Positions 8,694-15,783 of a stretch of 64,000 nucleotides of DNA are shown piece by piece (within the stretch, counting starts at the first letter, position 1; each line of letters starts with the position of its first letter). Source of the DNA: Paenibacillus chondroitinus NBRC 15376. Lineage in GTDB: Bacteria > Bacillota > Bacilli > Paenibacillales > NBRC-103111. The DNA is taken from NCBI RefSeq assembly GCF_004000765.1, contig NZ_BILW01000021.1, positions 1 through 64,000 on the forward strand, read 5' to 3'. The position numbers and the translations under genes are program-made. The notes under the pieces were generated by a model, which saw only the letters and a program-made list of their open reading frames with translations, had not been told where the DNA came from and searched no databases.

Positions 8694-10190
8694 ATGACCG
8701 ACATAAATGAAAAACAGAAGATTGTCTCAAGTGTTCCACAACACGGTTTCCTCGGTCACCCGAAAGGGTTATTCACACTCTTTTTCACAGAATTTTGGGA
8801 ACGTTTTTCTTATTACGGCATGCGCGCAATTCTTGTTTTTTATATGTATTATGAAGTTTCCAAAGGCGGATTGGGCATAGCCGAAAATACCGCTCTTGCC
8901 ATTATGTCGATTTACGGCTCGCTTGTCTATATGTCCGGCATTATTGGCGGGTGGTTGTCTGATCGGATATTTGGAAATTCAAAAGCTGTGCTATATGGCG
9001 GCATATTCATAATGCTAGGCCATATTGTATTAGCTATACCAGGAAGTGTCGCGTTATTTTTTGTTTCTATGGTGCTGATTGTGTTAGGGACAGGCATGCT
9101 AAAACCAAACGTATCCAGCATTGTAGGAGAAATCTATAGTGAAGAGGACGCCCGCCGCGATGCAGGATTCAGCATTTTCTACATGGGTATCAATCTCGGA
9201 GGCTTCATTGCCCCATTGATCGTCGGTACGATAGGGATGAATGTTAATTTCCACTTGGGCTTCGGATTAGCGGCAATCGGCATGTTTCTTGGGTTAGCTG
9301 TGTTCCTGTTTACGAAGAAAAAAAACTTGGGACTCGCAGGTACATTTGTCGTAAACCCGCTTTCGCCATTGGAAAAAACAAAGGTCATGACATGGATTGG
9401 GCTAGGTGCCGTAATCATCATCGTATTACTTGTCATAACGATTCCTGCGGGATACCTGACTTTTCAGACTTTTAGCGCCATCGTTGGCCTGCTGGGTATC
9501 CTGATTCCAACCATTTACTTCATTGTCATGTATAGAAGCCCTAAGACCACAAGCATCGAGCGCTCCAGAGTTCTCGCCTATATCCCGCTTTTTATTGCGT
9601 CTGTCATGTTCTGGGCCATTGAGGAGCAGGGATCAACAATTCTCGCCAATTATGCAGACCGGCGGACACAGCTTGATTTTGCAGGCATACATATCTCTCC
9701 AGCATGGTTCCAATCCTTGAATCCGTTATTTATTATCGTATTTGCGCCGATTTTTGCTTGGATTTGGGTCAAGCTCGGAGACCGGCAGCCTTCCATTCCC
9801 ACCAAGTTTTCATTAGGTTTGCTGCTGGCCGGCGTATCCTTTCTCGTTATCCTCCTGCCCGCTTATTTCGGCGGCAATGAATCGCTCGTTAATCCGTTAT
9901 GGCTTGTGCTCAGCTATTTCATTGTCGTGCTCGGTGAATTATGCTTGTCTCCAGTCGGGCTCTCAGCAACGACCAAGTTAGCGCCTGCGGCCTTTTTAGC
10001 CCAGACCATGAGTTTGTGGTTCTTGTCAAATGCTGCTGCCCAAGCCATCAACGCGCAGATCGTGAAGTTTTACTCGCCTGACTCGGAAATGCTGTATTTC
10101 GGTGTTATCGGCGTGATTGCTTTGGTCCTAAGTGTCATTCTCTTTCTAATGACTCCAAAAATTCAAGGCCTTATGAAAGGCGTCCGCTGA
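8694..10190 (+). CDS. POT/PTR family di- and tripeptide transporter
   Basis: Proton-coupled oligopeptide symporter of the major facilitator superfamily, in the cytoplasmic membrane. The family signatures are present: FWERFSYYGMRAIL early (the ExxER-like region), GWLSDRIFGNSKAVLYGG (about residues 84-101), and the PTR2 signature FSIFYMGINLGGFIAPL (about 160-176). About 14 hydrophobic segments and 498 aa agree with bacterial DtpT-type carriers. The ATG at 8694 follows TAAAGGAGATTACTTC; the upstream in-frame codons at 8640-8693 lack a ribosome site. Monocistronic, with a terminator behind it. Confidence 0.93.
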   Translation: MTDINEKQKIVSSVPQHGFLGHPKGLFTLFFTEFWERFSYYGMRAILVFYMYYEVSKGGLGIAENTALAIMSIYGSLVYMSGIIGGWLSDRIFGNSKAVLYGGIFIMLGHIVLAIPGSVALFFVSMVLIVLGTGMLKPNVSSIVGEIYSEEDARRDAGFSIFYMGINLGGFIAPLIVGTIGMNVNFHLGFGLAAIGMFLGLAVFLFTKKKNLGLAGTFVVNPLSPLEKTKVMTWIGLGAVIIIVLLVITIPAGYLTFQTFSAIVGLLGILIPTIYFIVMYRSPKTTSIERSRVLAYIPLFIASVMFWAIEEQGSTILANYADRRTQLDFAGIHISPAWFQSLNPLFIIVFAPIFAWIWVKLGDRQPSIPTKFSLGLLLAGVSFLVILLPAYFGGNESLVNPLWLVLSYFIVVLGELCLSPVGLSATTKLAPAAFLAQTMSLWFLSNAAAQAINAQIVKFYSPDSEMLYFGVIGVIALVLSVILFLMTPKIQGLMKGVR

Positions 10191-10198
10191 AAAGAAAA

Positions 10199-10242
10199 GA
10201 ACCTCCACTCCCACGTAATTAGTGGAATGTGGAGGCTTTTTT
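10199..10242 (+). terminator. Rho-independent terminator of the POT gene
   Basis: CCTCCACTCCCAC pairs with GTGGAATGTGGAGG through outer CCTCCAC/GTGGAGG and inner CCAC/GTGG stems, followed by six T. Confidence 0.8.
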
Positions 10243-10282
10243 GCATAAACTAATTTATGGTTTCTAACCATGATCATGAACA

Positions 10283-10393
10283 TTAACGTGCTTTTCTTTT
10301 TCTGCGATGAAAAACAAACCAAGCGATTCCAATGATCCCAGCAAGCAGCACAGCGCTAAAAAAAAGAATGTAGCTCAAATGAAATAAACGAAT
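10283..10393 (-). CDS. 36-aa single-span membrane microprotein, apparent ATT start
   Basis: Not recognised. Translation reads M/I-RLFHLSYILFFSAVLL then a second hydrophobic half AGIIGIAWFVF and a strongly basic end HRRKRKAR, the layout of a single-span membrane microprotein with the basic end in the cytoplasm. There is no ATG, GTG or well placed TTG: the frame opens with a TAA (the stop of the upstream gene) and the only codon correctly spaced from the AGGAGGG ribosome site is ATT at 10393 (6 bases; another ATT at 10399 is too close). The ribosome site begins within 5 bases of the upstream stop, so translation would be coupled to the 76-aa gene. ATT starts are rare (infC is the known case). 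Confidence 0.5.
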   Translation of the reverse strand: MRLFHLSYILFFSAVLLAGIIGIAWFVFHRRKRKAR

Positions 10394-10408
10394 GGGAATC
10401 CCTCCTGT

Positions 10409-10639
10409 TTAAATGATGGCTTGTTCAGGAAAGCCGTGCGACGCGATGGAAATAATGCGCCACGAGTCCTCACCGCTCACGAAATCGAATTCGTTATACG
10501 CAGAATCTTCGTGACGATCACAAGCATGCAGCGCGTACTCGTCGTTGCCGATCCGAAATGTTGCAGATTCCTCACAATACGAACAAATTGCTGATTGACT
10601 CTTTTCTACTTTCAACCTTTTCACCCACCGTACAATCAT
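10409..10639 (-). CDS. Small cysteine/histidine protein, probable zinc site
   Basis: Hypothetical 76-aa protein. It has CSYCEES at residues 19-25, then CDRHED (about 39-44), so CxxC...CxxH could hold one zinc ion; the rest is short beta-rich sequence (SATFRIGNDEYALHA). No family name recognised. The ATG lacks a good ribosome site; a GTG six codons in is an alternative start. The membrane microprotein follows directly and the two probably form a small operon. Confidence 0.65.
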   Translation of the reverse strand: MIVRWVKRLKVEKSQSAICSYCEESATFRIGNDEYALHACDRHEDSAYNEFDFVSGEDSWRIISIASHGFPEQAII

Positions 10640-10755
10640 GTCATTACTAACCAGAATGCCACTTTTTTAGCATTTCCATACCTCAGGCATGAAACTTGTC
10701 CCAGGCACATAAAATAAAATAAAGAATAAAGCGTTTTCAAAAGGAGTTGATGTTC

Positions 10756-10920
10756 ATGTTCGATCCGCGAGAATGGACTAAACAACTGAAATCGATCCAT
10801 GGCATTGTTAGAATCATTTATGTCAACGAATATACCGGATTAGCCAAACTTCGTTGTACCTTCACCAAAGAGCAGCAGAAAGCACTGGAACGTGAGGACA
10901 AAAAACTATCTCATACGTAA
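10756..10920 (+). CDS. Small hypothetical protein (54 aa)
   Basis: Unrecognised small protein beginning MFDPREWTKQLKSIHGIVRI and ending in a charged helix (FTKEQQKALEREDKKLSHT). It has no signal peptide or membrane segment. Support for being real: AAAAGGAG stands 9 bases before the ATG, and a strong terminator follows 15 bases after the stop. An in-frame ATG at 10750 is too close to the ribosome site. Function unknown. Confidence 0.6.
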   Translation: MFDPREWTKQLKSIHGIVRIIYVNEYTGLAKLRCTFTKEQQKALEREDKKLSHT

Positions 10921-10934
10921 ATAGAGCTGTTTAA

Positions 10935-10963
10935 AAGGAACGCTGGATAGCGTTCCTTTTTTT
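10935..10963 (+). terminator. Rho-independent terminator
   Basis: AGGAACGCT and AGCGTTCCT pair over 9 bp around GGAT, followed by seven T; it ends the 54-aa gene. Confidence 0.88.
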
Positions 10964-11064
10964 GTGTGCTATAAACGAAAAGTCCTGACTAGGCGAGGCG
11001 AACACCTTCATGTATTGTGAAATAACGCCGATTACTCCAGCTATTTCCCTCCTCTGAGCCACGT

Positions 11065-11229
11065 TTAAACAGCAATCCCTAACTCCGTAGTCTCGTGATA
11101 CATCTTGAGATGAGGATCGTTCAGCAATTCCAGTTTAGGCGGCTTGTTCTCCAAAATGTGAATCGATTCATACTGCATATCCATCAAAAAGTCGTAGTCG
11201 TTCTCGTCCATTTTTCTAAAAGACAGCAT
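11065..11229 (-). pseudogene. Possible GNAT N-terminal remnant (54 codons)
   Basis: The frame reads MLSFRKMDENDYDFLMDMQY then ESIHILENKPPKLELLNDPH and LKMYHE, which resembles the first 45 residues of a GNAT acetyltransferase, then ends after TTELGIAV with TAA. The following 90 bases in all three frames show no acetyl-CoA-binding region. It may be a degraded acetyltransferase, or a small real gene; the ribosome site (GGGGATAGG) is weak. The rest of the 10964-11251 gap shows nothing recognisable. Confidence 0.35.
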
Positions 11230-11251
11230 CCTATCCCCACATCCTCATACC

Positions 11252-12088
11252 CTAAATTCTACTCATCAACTGCTTTACTTTAGAATCGGAGTCCGACCCC
11301 GGCGACGCCGTATACACGCTGCATCTTAAATCCGCTCGGCCCTGCACCTGCAATGTCGTCAAATCAAATAAAAGCTTCCCTGCCTTCGCATGACGAAACT
11401 CAATGAACACTTCCGGAGCGCTGCTCACATCGCTCTGATTCCAGAATGTCCGAAAATCCTGATTCTCTCCGCTAATGCGCTCAATAAACTCGCTATACCA
11501 ATTATCACCCAGATATTGTCCATAATAGGAGCGGAACATCGCCAAAAAGCCCATCGCAAACTCACGCCAGTTCACAGCCAATGCTTTTAATTCTTTTCTC
11601 GTAAAAAGCAGCCAAATCAGATTCCGCTCTTCCAACGGAACCAGTGCAAAATCCAGGAATACTGCCGCGGCCGCTTGATTCCAACCGACGATATTACATC
11701 TGCGATCCGAAATAATGGTGGGACAATCATGAAGCTCCTCCAAAATTCGATTCAAAGCAGGCGATATTGTCGGTGCCTGATCAACAATGGTCGTTGGCGC
11801 TGGCTGCTCAAGAGCCAGCATGAACAAATATTGACGCTCATCCTGGTTGAGCTGTAAAGCAAAGGCGATTCGGTCCAGCACCTGCACCGACATTTTGATT
11901 TCTCTCCCCTGCTCTAACCAGGTATACCAGGTTGTGCTTACGCCTGCGATTGTCGCTACTTCTTCCCTGCGGAGGCCGGGCGTGCGTCTCCGGCTGCCGC
12001 CAAGAAGCCCCGCATCACTAGGTTTAAGCCTTGCCCGGTGAGTGGTTAAGAACGCAGAAAGAGCTTGCAGCCGTTCCTTCGTATTCAC
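11252..12088 (-). CDS. XRE-family regulator with MmyB-like ligand domain
   Basis: Transcription regulator of the MmyB/MltR type. The N-terminal HTH_3/31 domain (about residues 5-65) has the typical LLGGSRRRTPGLRREEVA then AGVSTTWYTWLEQGR, and the C-terminal MmyB-like ligand-binding domain (about 95-270) is a PAS-like fold with DRRCNIVGWNQAA and the late HAKAGKLLFDLTTLQVQGR segment. In a solved relative of this family a fatty acid occupies the pocket (recalled knowledge). The gene is divergent from a stand-alone fabF, so fatty-acid-responsive control of fabF is a reasonable inference. The GTG at 12088 is preferred because GGGGG stands 9 bases before it; a GTG at 12106 is also possible. Confidence 0.88.
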   Translation of the reverse strand: MNTKERLQALSAFLTTHRARLKPSDAGLLGGSRRRTPGLRREEVATIAGVSTTWYTWLEQGREIKMSVQVLDRIAFALQLNQDERQYLFMLALEQPAPTTIVDQAPTISPALNRILEELHDCPTIISDRRCNIVGWNQAAAAVFLDFALVPLEERNLIWLLFTRKELKALAVNWREFAMGFLAMFRSYYGQYLGDNWYSEFIERISGENQDFRTFWNQSDVSSAPEVFIEFRHAKAGKLLFDLTTLQVQGRADLRCSVYTASPGSDSDSKVKQLMSRI

Positions 12089-12144
12089 ATCATTTTCCCC
12101 CTTCACATCTCATCATAGAAGTCATTATACCAGTATAAACGATA

Positions 12145-12165
12145 ACTTGTAATAGGATAACAAGT
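12145..12165. promoter_or_regulatory. Inverted repeat in regulator-fabF divergent promoter
   Basis: ACTTGT (12145-12150) and ACAAGT (12160-12165) form a spaced inverted repeat in the 140-bp region shared by the MmyB-type regulator and fabF. Direct copies of GATAAC overlap it. It is a candidate operator; short arms make it uncertain. Confidence 0.35.
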
Positions 12166-12229
12166 GTGACATGCTATTGATATCAGGTACTAAGAGCAAG
12201 TTATGAAAAATACCAAGGAGGCGTTATCT

Positions 12230-13468
12230 ATGAAGCGTGTAGTTGTGACAGGGATGGGCGTAATTACGCCAATTGGCAATCAAGTCGAACGTTTTTGGCA
12301 AAATCTCATCAATGGAACATCAGGTATTTCTACAATCGATCACATGGATGTATCCGAATATAAAACCACTATCGCAGGGATCGTGCGAGATTTCGATGCG
12401 GAAGCAGCCGTCGGTCGACGGGAAGTCCGCCGTATGGATCGCTATACACAATTTGCTATTGCCGCAGCCAAGCAAGCCGTGGAGGATGCGAACCTTACCA
12501 TTGATGCGACGAATGAGGAACGCGTCGGCGTCTACATTGGTTCTGGTATTGGAGGGATTCATACCATTCTGGACAATTACCGGACTCTGCTGTCCCGCGG
12601 TCCAGGCCGCGTCAGCCCGACCGTCGTGCCGATGATGATCGCCAATATGGCAGCGGCGCAAGTCAGCATCTTGTTCGGCGCCAAAGGCCCTACCCTTGCG
12701 CCGGTAACAGCCTGCGCCACGGGCAACAATGCCATTGGCGAAGCCTTTAAGCTGATCCAGCGCGGAGGCGCAGACGCCGTCATTGCCGGAGGCGCCGAAG
12801 CGACGATCGCCGATCTCGCGCTGGCGGGTTTCGGCAACGCGACAGCCTTGTCGACGCGTAACGATGCGCCGACGCAGGCGAGCCGCCCGTTCGATGCGCA
12901 GCGCGACGGATTCGTCGCCGCCGAAGGCGCCGGCGTGCTTGTGCTGGAGTCGCTCGAGCATGCCGAGCGCCGCGGTGCCCGCATCCATGCCGAGATCATC
13001 GGCTATGGCTCGACTTCGGACGCCTACCACATCGTGGCGACCGATCCTGAAGGCGCGGGTGCCTACCGGGCCATGCGCGATGCGCTGGCCGATGCCGGCC
13101 TGGCGCCCGAGGAGCTCGACACCATCAACGCGCACGCGACAAGCACGCCTGCCGGTGATTTGTCGGAGACGCGCGCCATCAAGCGGCTTCTTGGCAGCCG
13201 CGCGTACGACGTTCCTATCAGCGCGAACAAGTCCATGATTGGGCACATGCTTGGCGCAGCCGGTGGTGTAGAAGCTGTCGCGTTGATCAAAACCTTGCAG
13301 GACGGGATCATTCCTCCTACCATTAACTTGGAGAATCCAGATCCAGAGTGCGATCTCGATTATGTACCACTCGTAGCCAGAAAGGCGGAGCTCAATTACG
13401 GGTTATCCAGTTCCTTCGGGTTTGGCGGCCATAATGCCGTGCTGGTTTTCAAGAAAACGACTGTCTAA
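12230..13468 (+). CDS. fabF: Beta-ketoacyl-ACP synthase II
   Basis: Elongating condensing enzyme of type II fatty acid synthesis: decarboxylates malonyl-ACP and condenses it with acyl-ACP. The Cys-His-His triad is seen as nucleophile C162 in TACATGNN, NAHATSTPAGD and SMIGHMLGAAGG; 412 aa is standard. The ATG at 12230 follows AAGGAGG by 9 bases. It is not in a fabHF operon but alone, divergent from an MmyB-type regulator, so it may be a second, specialised FabF. Base composition is uneven: my hand count gives 35% GC at 12301-12360, 72% at 12901-12960 and 53% at 13381-13440, so the core looks foreign to its ends. A long antisense frame across the core is a by-product of that GC bias. Confidence 0.93.
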   Translation: MKRVVVTGMGVITPIGNQVERFWQNLINGTSGISTIDHMDVSEYKTTIAGIVRDFDAEAAVGRREVRRMDRYTQFAIAAAKQAVEDANLTIDATNEERVGVYIGSGIGGIHTILDNYRTLLSRGPGRVSPTVVPMMIANMAAAQVSILFGAKGPTLAPVTACATGNNAIGEAFKLIQRGGADAVIAGGAEATIADLALAGFGNATALSTRNDAPTQASRPFDAQRDGFVAAEGAGVLVLESLEHAERRGARIHAEIIGYGSTSDAYHIVATDPEGAGAYRAMRDALADAGLAPEELDTINAHATSTPAGDLSETRAIKRLLGSRAYDVPISANKSMIGHMLGAAGGVEAVALIKTLQDGIIPPTINLENPDPECDLDYVPLVARKAELNYGLSSSFGFGGHNAVLVFKKTTV

Positions 13469-13479
13469 TTAATCCAATA

Positions 13480-13526
13480 AAAAAACCTAATCCGTACAGC
13501 CGCTACTGCGTGGGTTAGGTTTTTTG
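13480..13526. terminator. Bidirectional terminator between fabF and sugar dehydrogenase gene
   Basis: AAAAAACCTAA pairs with TTAGGTTTTTT around a 24-base loop; convergent genes lie on both sides. Confidence 0.8.
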
Positions 13527-13529
13527 CTT

Positions 13530-14618
13530 TTACTTTTTTAGTATCAGAAGACGGTCATCGCTCGCCGAAGGACTTCCTCTACCATCCGTGTTGTTAGTCA
13601 GCACATAAATATCCCCATTATGCAGCCTTACGTCACGCAGTCTCCCTTCACCCTCCAATACGGCAGCCATTTGCTTGGTGTCAGGGTTGAACCTGTATAA
13701 CTTCTTCCCGACTAAAGTTGCGATCAAAATTTGTCCGTCTGCATCTATGTCAATCCCCGATGGTGCAATGGCGGTATCTCCCGTTTGGTACAGCGGAGTT
13801 ACCATCCCTTCCTTTTTCTCATTTCCGATCATAACCGGCCACCCGTAATTGTTGCCTTTTTCAATGAGATTGATTTCATCATGCCCGCCAGGATTTCCTG
13901 AAGGACCATGTTCAGAGCTAAACATGCGCCCCTGCTTGTCCCACGCAATCCCTTGTGAATTTCGGTGCCCATATGAATAAACATAAGACTTGGTAAATGG
14001 ATTATCAGATGGGACTTTGCCATCCAATGTCATGCGCAATATTTTGCCCGCTGAGCTATTCAAGTCTTGTGCAAGCTTGTCTACTCCCGAGTCACCAGTT
14101 GTCATATACAACATATTATCAGGGCCGATCGCAAGTCTGCCCCCATTATGAATCTGACCGCCAGGAATGCCTTCGAGGAATGATTTGATTTCCTTCCATT
14201 CGCCATTTATCTCCTGCAGAACGATGACTCGATTGAAAATCTTGCCGCCTTCCTCATAGGTATGATAAGCATAGGCTTGGCGCGATTTTTGAAAATCAGG
14301 AGCCAGTTGAATCCCGAGAAACCCACCTTCTCCTTGTACCTTCAGGGGTTTGTTAAGCTTCACCTTTTGACGTGACACAGAGCCATTACTTATTTTGACA
14401 ATACTTCCTTCACGCTCGCTCACATAGACGGTTTCCTCATCGAACTGAATCGACCACGGTGTTCGCAGCTTTTCAGCGAGGATCGTGTAGGCATTGCCTG
14501 CCTTTGTCTGGCTCTCAACCGTTTTCGACTTCGTCGTTGAACTGAGTTTGTCCGAGCAAGCTGAGCTTAGCAAGATTACCGCCATCCCAACAATCCCTAT
14601 TCCCACCAATCTAATCAC
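13530..14618 (-). CDS. PQQ-dependent sugar dehydrogenase-type lipoprotein (GSDH family)
   Basis: Secreted, lipid-anchored beta-propeller of the glucose/sorbosone dehydrogenase family, which oxidises sugars with PQQ. The signal peptide ends in lipobox LSSAC (Cys about residue 21). Family blocks visible are RTPWSIQF, GGFLGIQLAPDF, HNGGRLAIGPDNMLYMTTGD, YSYGHRNSQGIAWD and SEHGPSGNPGGHDEINLI, with GNNYGWP. At 362 aa it is standard. PQQ synthesis genes are absent from the window, so cofactor source is unknown and activity not assured. Starts with GTG overlapping the TGA of the upstream membrane gene. Confidence 0.88.
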   Translation of the reverse strand: MIRLVGIGIVGMAVILLSSACSDKLSSTTKSKTVESQTKAGNAYTILAEKLRTPWSIQFDEETVYVSEREGSIVKISNGSVSRQKVKLNKPLKVQGEGGFLGIQLAPDFQKSRQAYAYHTYEEGGKIFNRVIVLQEINGEWKEIKSFLEGIPGGQIHNGGRLAIGPDNMLYMTTGDSGVDKLAQDLNSSAGKILRMTLDGKVPSDNPFTKSYVYSYGHRNSQGIAWDKQGRMFSSEHGPSGNPGGHDEINLIEKGNNYGWPVMIGNEKKEGMVTPLYQTGDTAIAPSGIDIDADGQILIATLVGKKLYRFNPDTKQMAAVLEGEGRLRDVRLHNGDIYVLTNNTDGRGSPSASDDRLLILKK

Positions 14619-14923
14619 ACACGAGCCCCCTTATTCCTTAGTGAAAATAATCCTTTGACGAAAAAGACCATACTTATCAGCCACAGCATCCCAATCATTG
14701 CGATCATGAGAGAATTATAAATAGAACTGGTAAATGCTCTAGTTTCAAGTAACCGTATCCACCAAAGAGCACCAATGGAGAACAAGACCAGATGGATCAA
14801 AAACCACCCGTACCCCATCCTCTTGAATTTCAGCATTAAGAAAAGGACGACAGCCATCACCGGCAGCATAACGATCAGGAAACCCGCTCTCAAGTACACG
14901 ATGACCTCTTCTTCCATAAACAT
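14615..14923 (-). CDS. Small membrane protein, three predicted spans
   Basis: Unrecognised 102-aa protein with hydrophobic segments at about residues 13-30 (LIVMLPVMAVVLFLMLKF), 36-55 and 70-92. It has no signal peptide cleavage site. GAGGAGGG precedes the ATG by 10 bases. Its TGA overlaps the GTG of the PQQ-type dehydrogenase gene, so the two are co-translated and this protein may assist or anchor the dehydrogenase; that link is inference. Confidence 0.72.
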   Translation of the reverse strand: MFMEEEVIVYLRAGFLIVMLPVMAVVLFLMLKFKRMGYGWFLIHLVLFSIGALWWIRLLETRAFTSSIYNSLMIAMIGMLWLISMVFFVKGLFSLRNKGARV

Positions 14924-15017
14924 AAACGCTCTTCCCTCCTCAATGCCTGAGAAATAATTCCAATTATATCGACATCGAGAAGAGATGTACAGTTTACATA
15001 ATCCCCCCTGCTGTTAT

Positions 15018-15068
15018 GAAAATAGGGCTACCCAAAAGGCCTTTTCAGTCCTCTCGAGTAAGCCCTAT
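15018..15068 (-). terminator. Probable terminator after the Hcp-like gene
   Basis: ATAGGGCT and AGCCCTAT can pair over 8 bp around a 30-base loop, with TTTT following on the minus strand. Weak by the size of the loop. Confidence 0.4.
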
Positions 15069-15097
15069 CGCTTCCCATAAATACTTATCAATCTGTC

Positions 15098-15664
15098 TTA
15101 CTTTTTCTGATTTTTTGTGAAGTCCCAACCGCCTGTCACTGTACTTGTTGTCTTACCATCAGGACCAACAATATTGTATTTAAAAGTAATGGCTCCATAC
15201 GTGAGTTCAATGCTCTCATGCGTATCATATAGGCTAAAATTGCTGACGAGGACTTTTTCCAAATCAATAACGAGGCTAACTTGCCGTTCATTGCCCGTGT
15301 TTTTTACGAAAACAATTTGACCCTTCTCAATTGCTTTTCCCGTCGTTGTATTTAAAAATAAGGGAATCGAGGCGGAATCAAAGTTTTTATTGATCGATAT
15401 GGGCTGAGCAGTAGCTTTGCCTGCGGCAGATCCGCTTCCGACAGCCACCGTCGCCTTATTTGTCACTTCGAACGAGAAATCATTAAGCTGAATCCACTTC
15501 TCATACCCTCTTGTGATCGAATCCCCGTTAATGCCATCCAGTTTCAAAAAAATGTCATAATCATCACTTGCAGCCGCTGCCGGAACTACGCTGAACGCGA
15601 GCACCAACACGCTAAGAATTAAGAAGATAAAAGCCTGTTTACGGAACTTGCTCAACCCCATCAC
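15098..15664 (-). CDS. Secreted Hcp-like protein (T6SS tube-protein family)
   Basis: A Sec signal peptide (about residues 6-32, ending VVPAAAAS) is followed by a complete Hcp-type domain: DIFLKLDGINGDS, KWIQLNDFSF, GSGSAAGKA (the conserved AGK turn), ISINKNFDSASIPLFLNT, then KVLVSNFSLYD and the closing ESIELTYGAITFKYN and GWDF. Hcp proteins stack as rings in type VI secretion tubes and are normally cytosolic without signal peptides. Here the protein is exported by an organism that looks monoderm and no tail, sheath or VgrG gene is near, so a role as an extracellular Hcp-fold protein is inferred, not a T6SS. The start may be the TTG at 15655, which has the best spacing to GAGGAG. Confidence 0.75.
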   Translation of the reverse strand: MMGLSKFRKQAFIFLILSVLVLAFSVVPAAAASDDYDIFLKLDGINGDSITRGYEKWIQLNDFSFEVTNKATVAVGSGSAAGKATAQPISINKNFDSASIPLFLNTTTGKAIEKGQIVFVKNTGNERQVSLVIDLEKVLVSNFSLYDTHESIELTYGAITFKYNIVGPDGKTTSTVTGGWDFTKNQKK

Positions 15665-15678
15665 TCCTCATCGGTTAT

Positions 15679-15693
15679 GTTACAAAATGTAAC
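15679..15693. promoter_or_regulatory. Inverted repeat upstream of the Hcp-like gene
   Basis: GTTACAAAATGTAAC is a perfect 5-bp-arm inverted repeat about 15 bases before the start of the Hcp-like gene, a candidate operator or short hairpin. No regulator can be assigned. Confidence 0.4.
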
Positions 15694-15783
15694 CATCGAC
15701 CTAATTATATAGGAGCAAGTGACTTTCTATTCCGCAAATCTTTGTCCACATAAGAAAAATGCCGCGGTGCCGTCTACACTGCT

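Noticed and set aside
12320-13246. Long open frames on both strands overlapping fabF (308 aa minus, 151 aa plus)
   Set aside because: They lie in the GC-rich core of fabF and show Ala/Arg/Gly-rich composition without domains; fabF motifs are complete.
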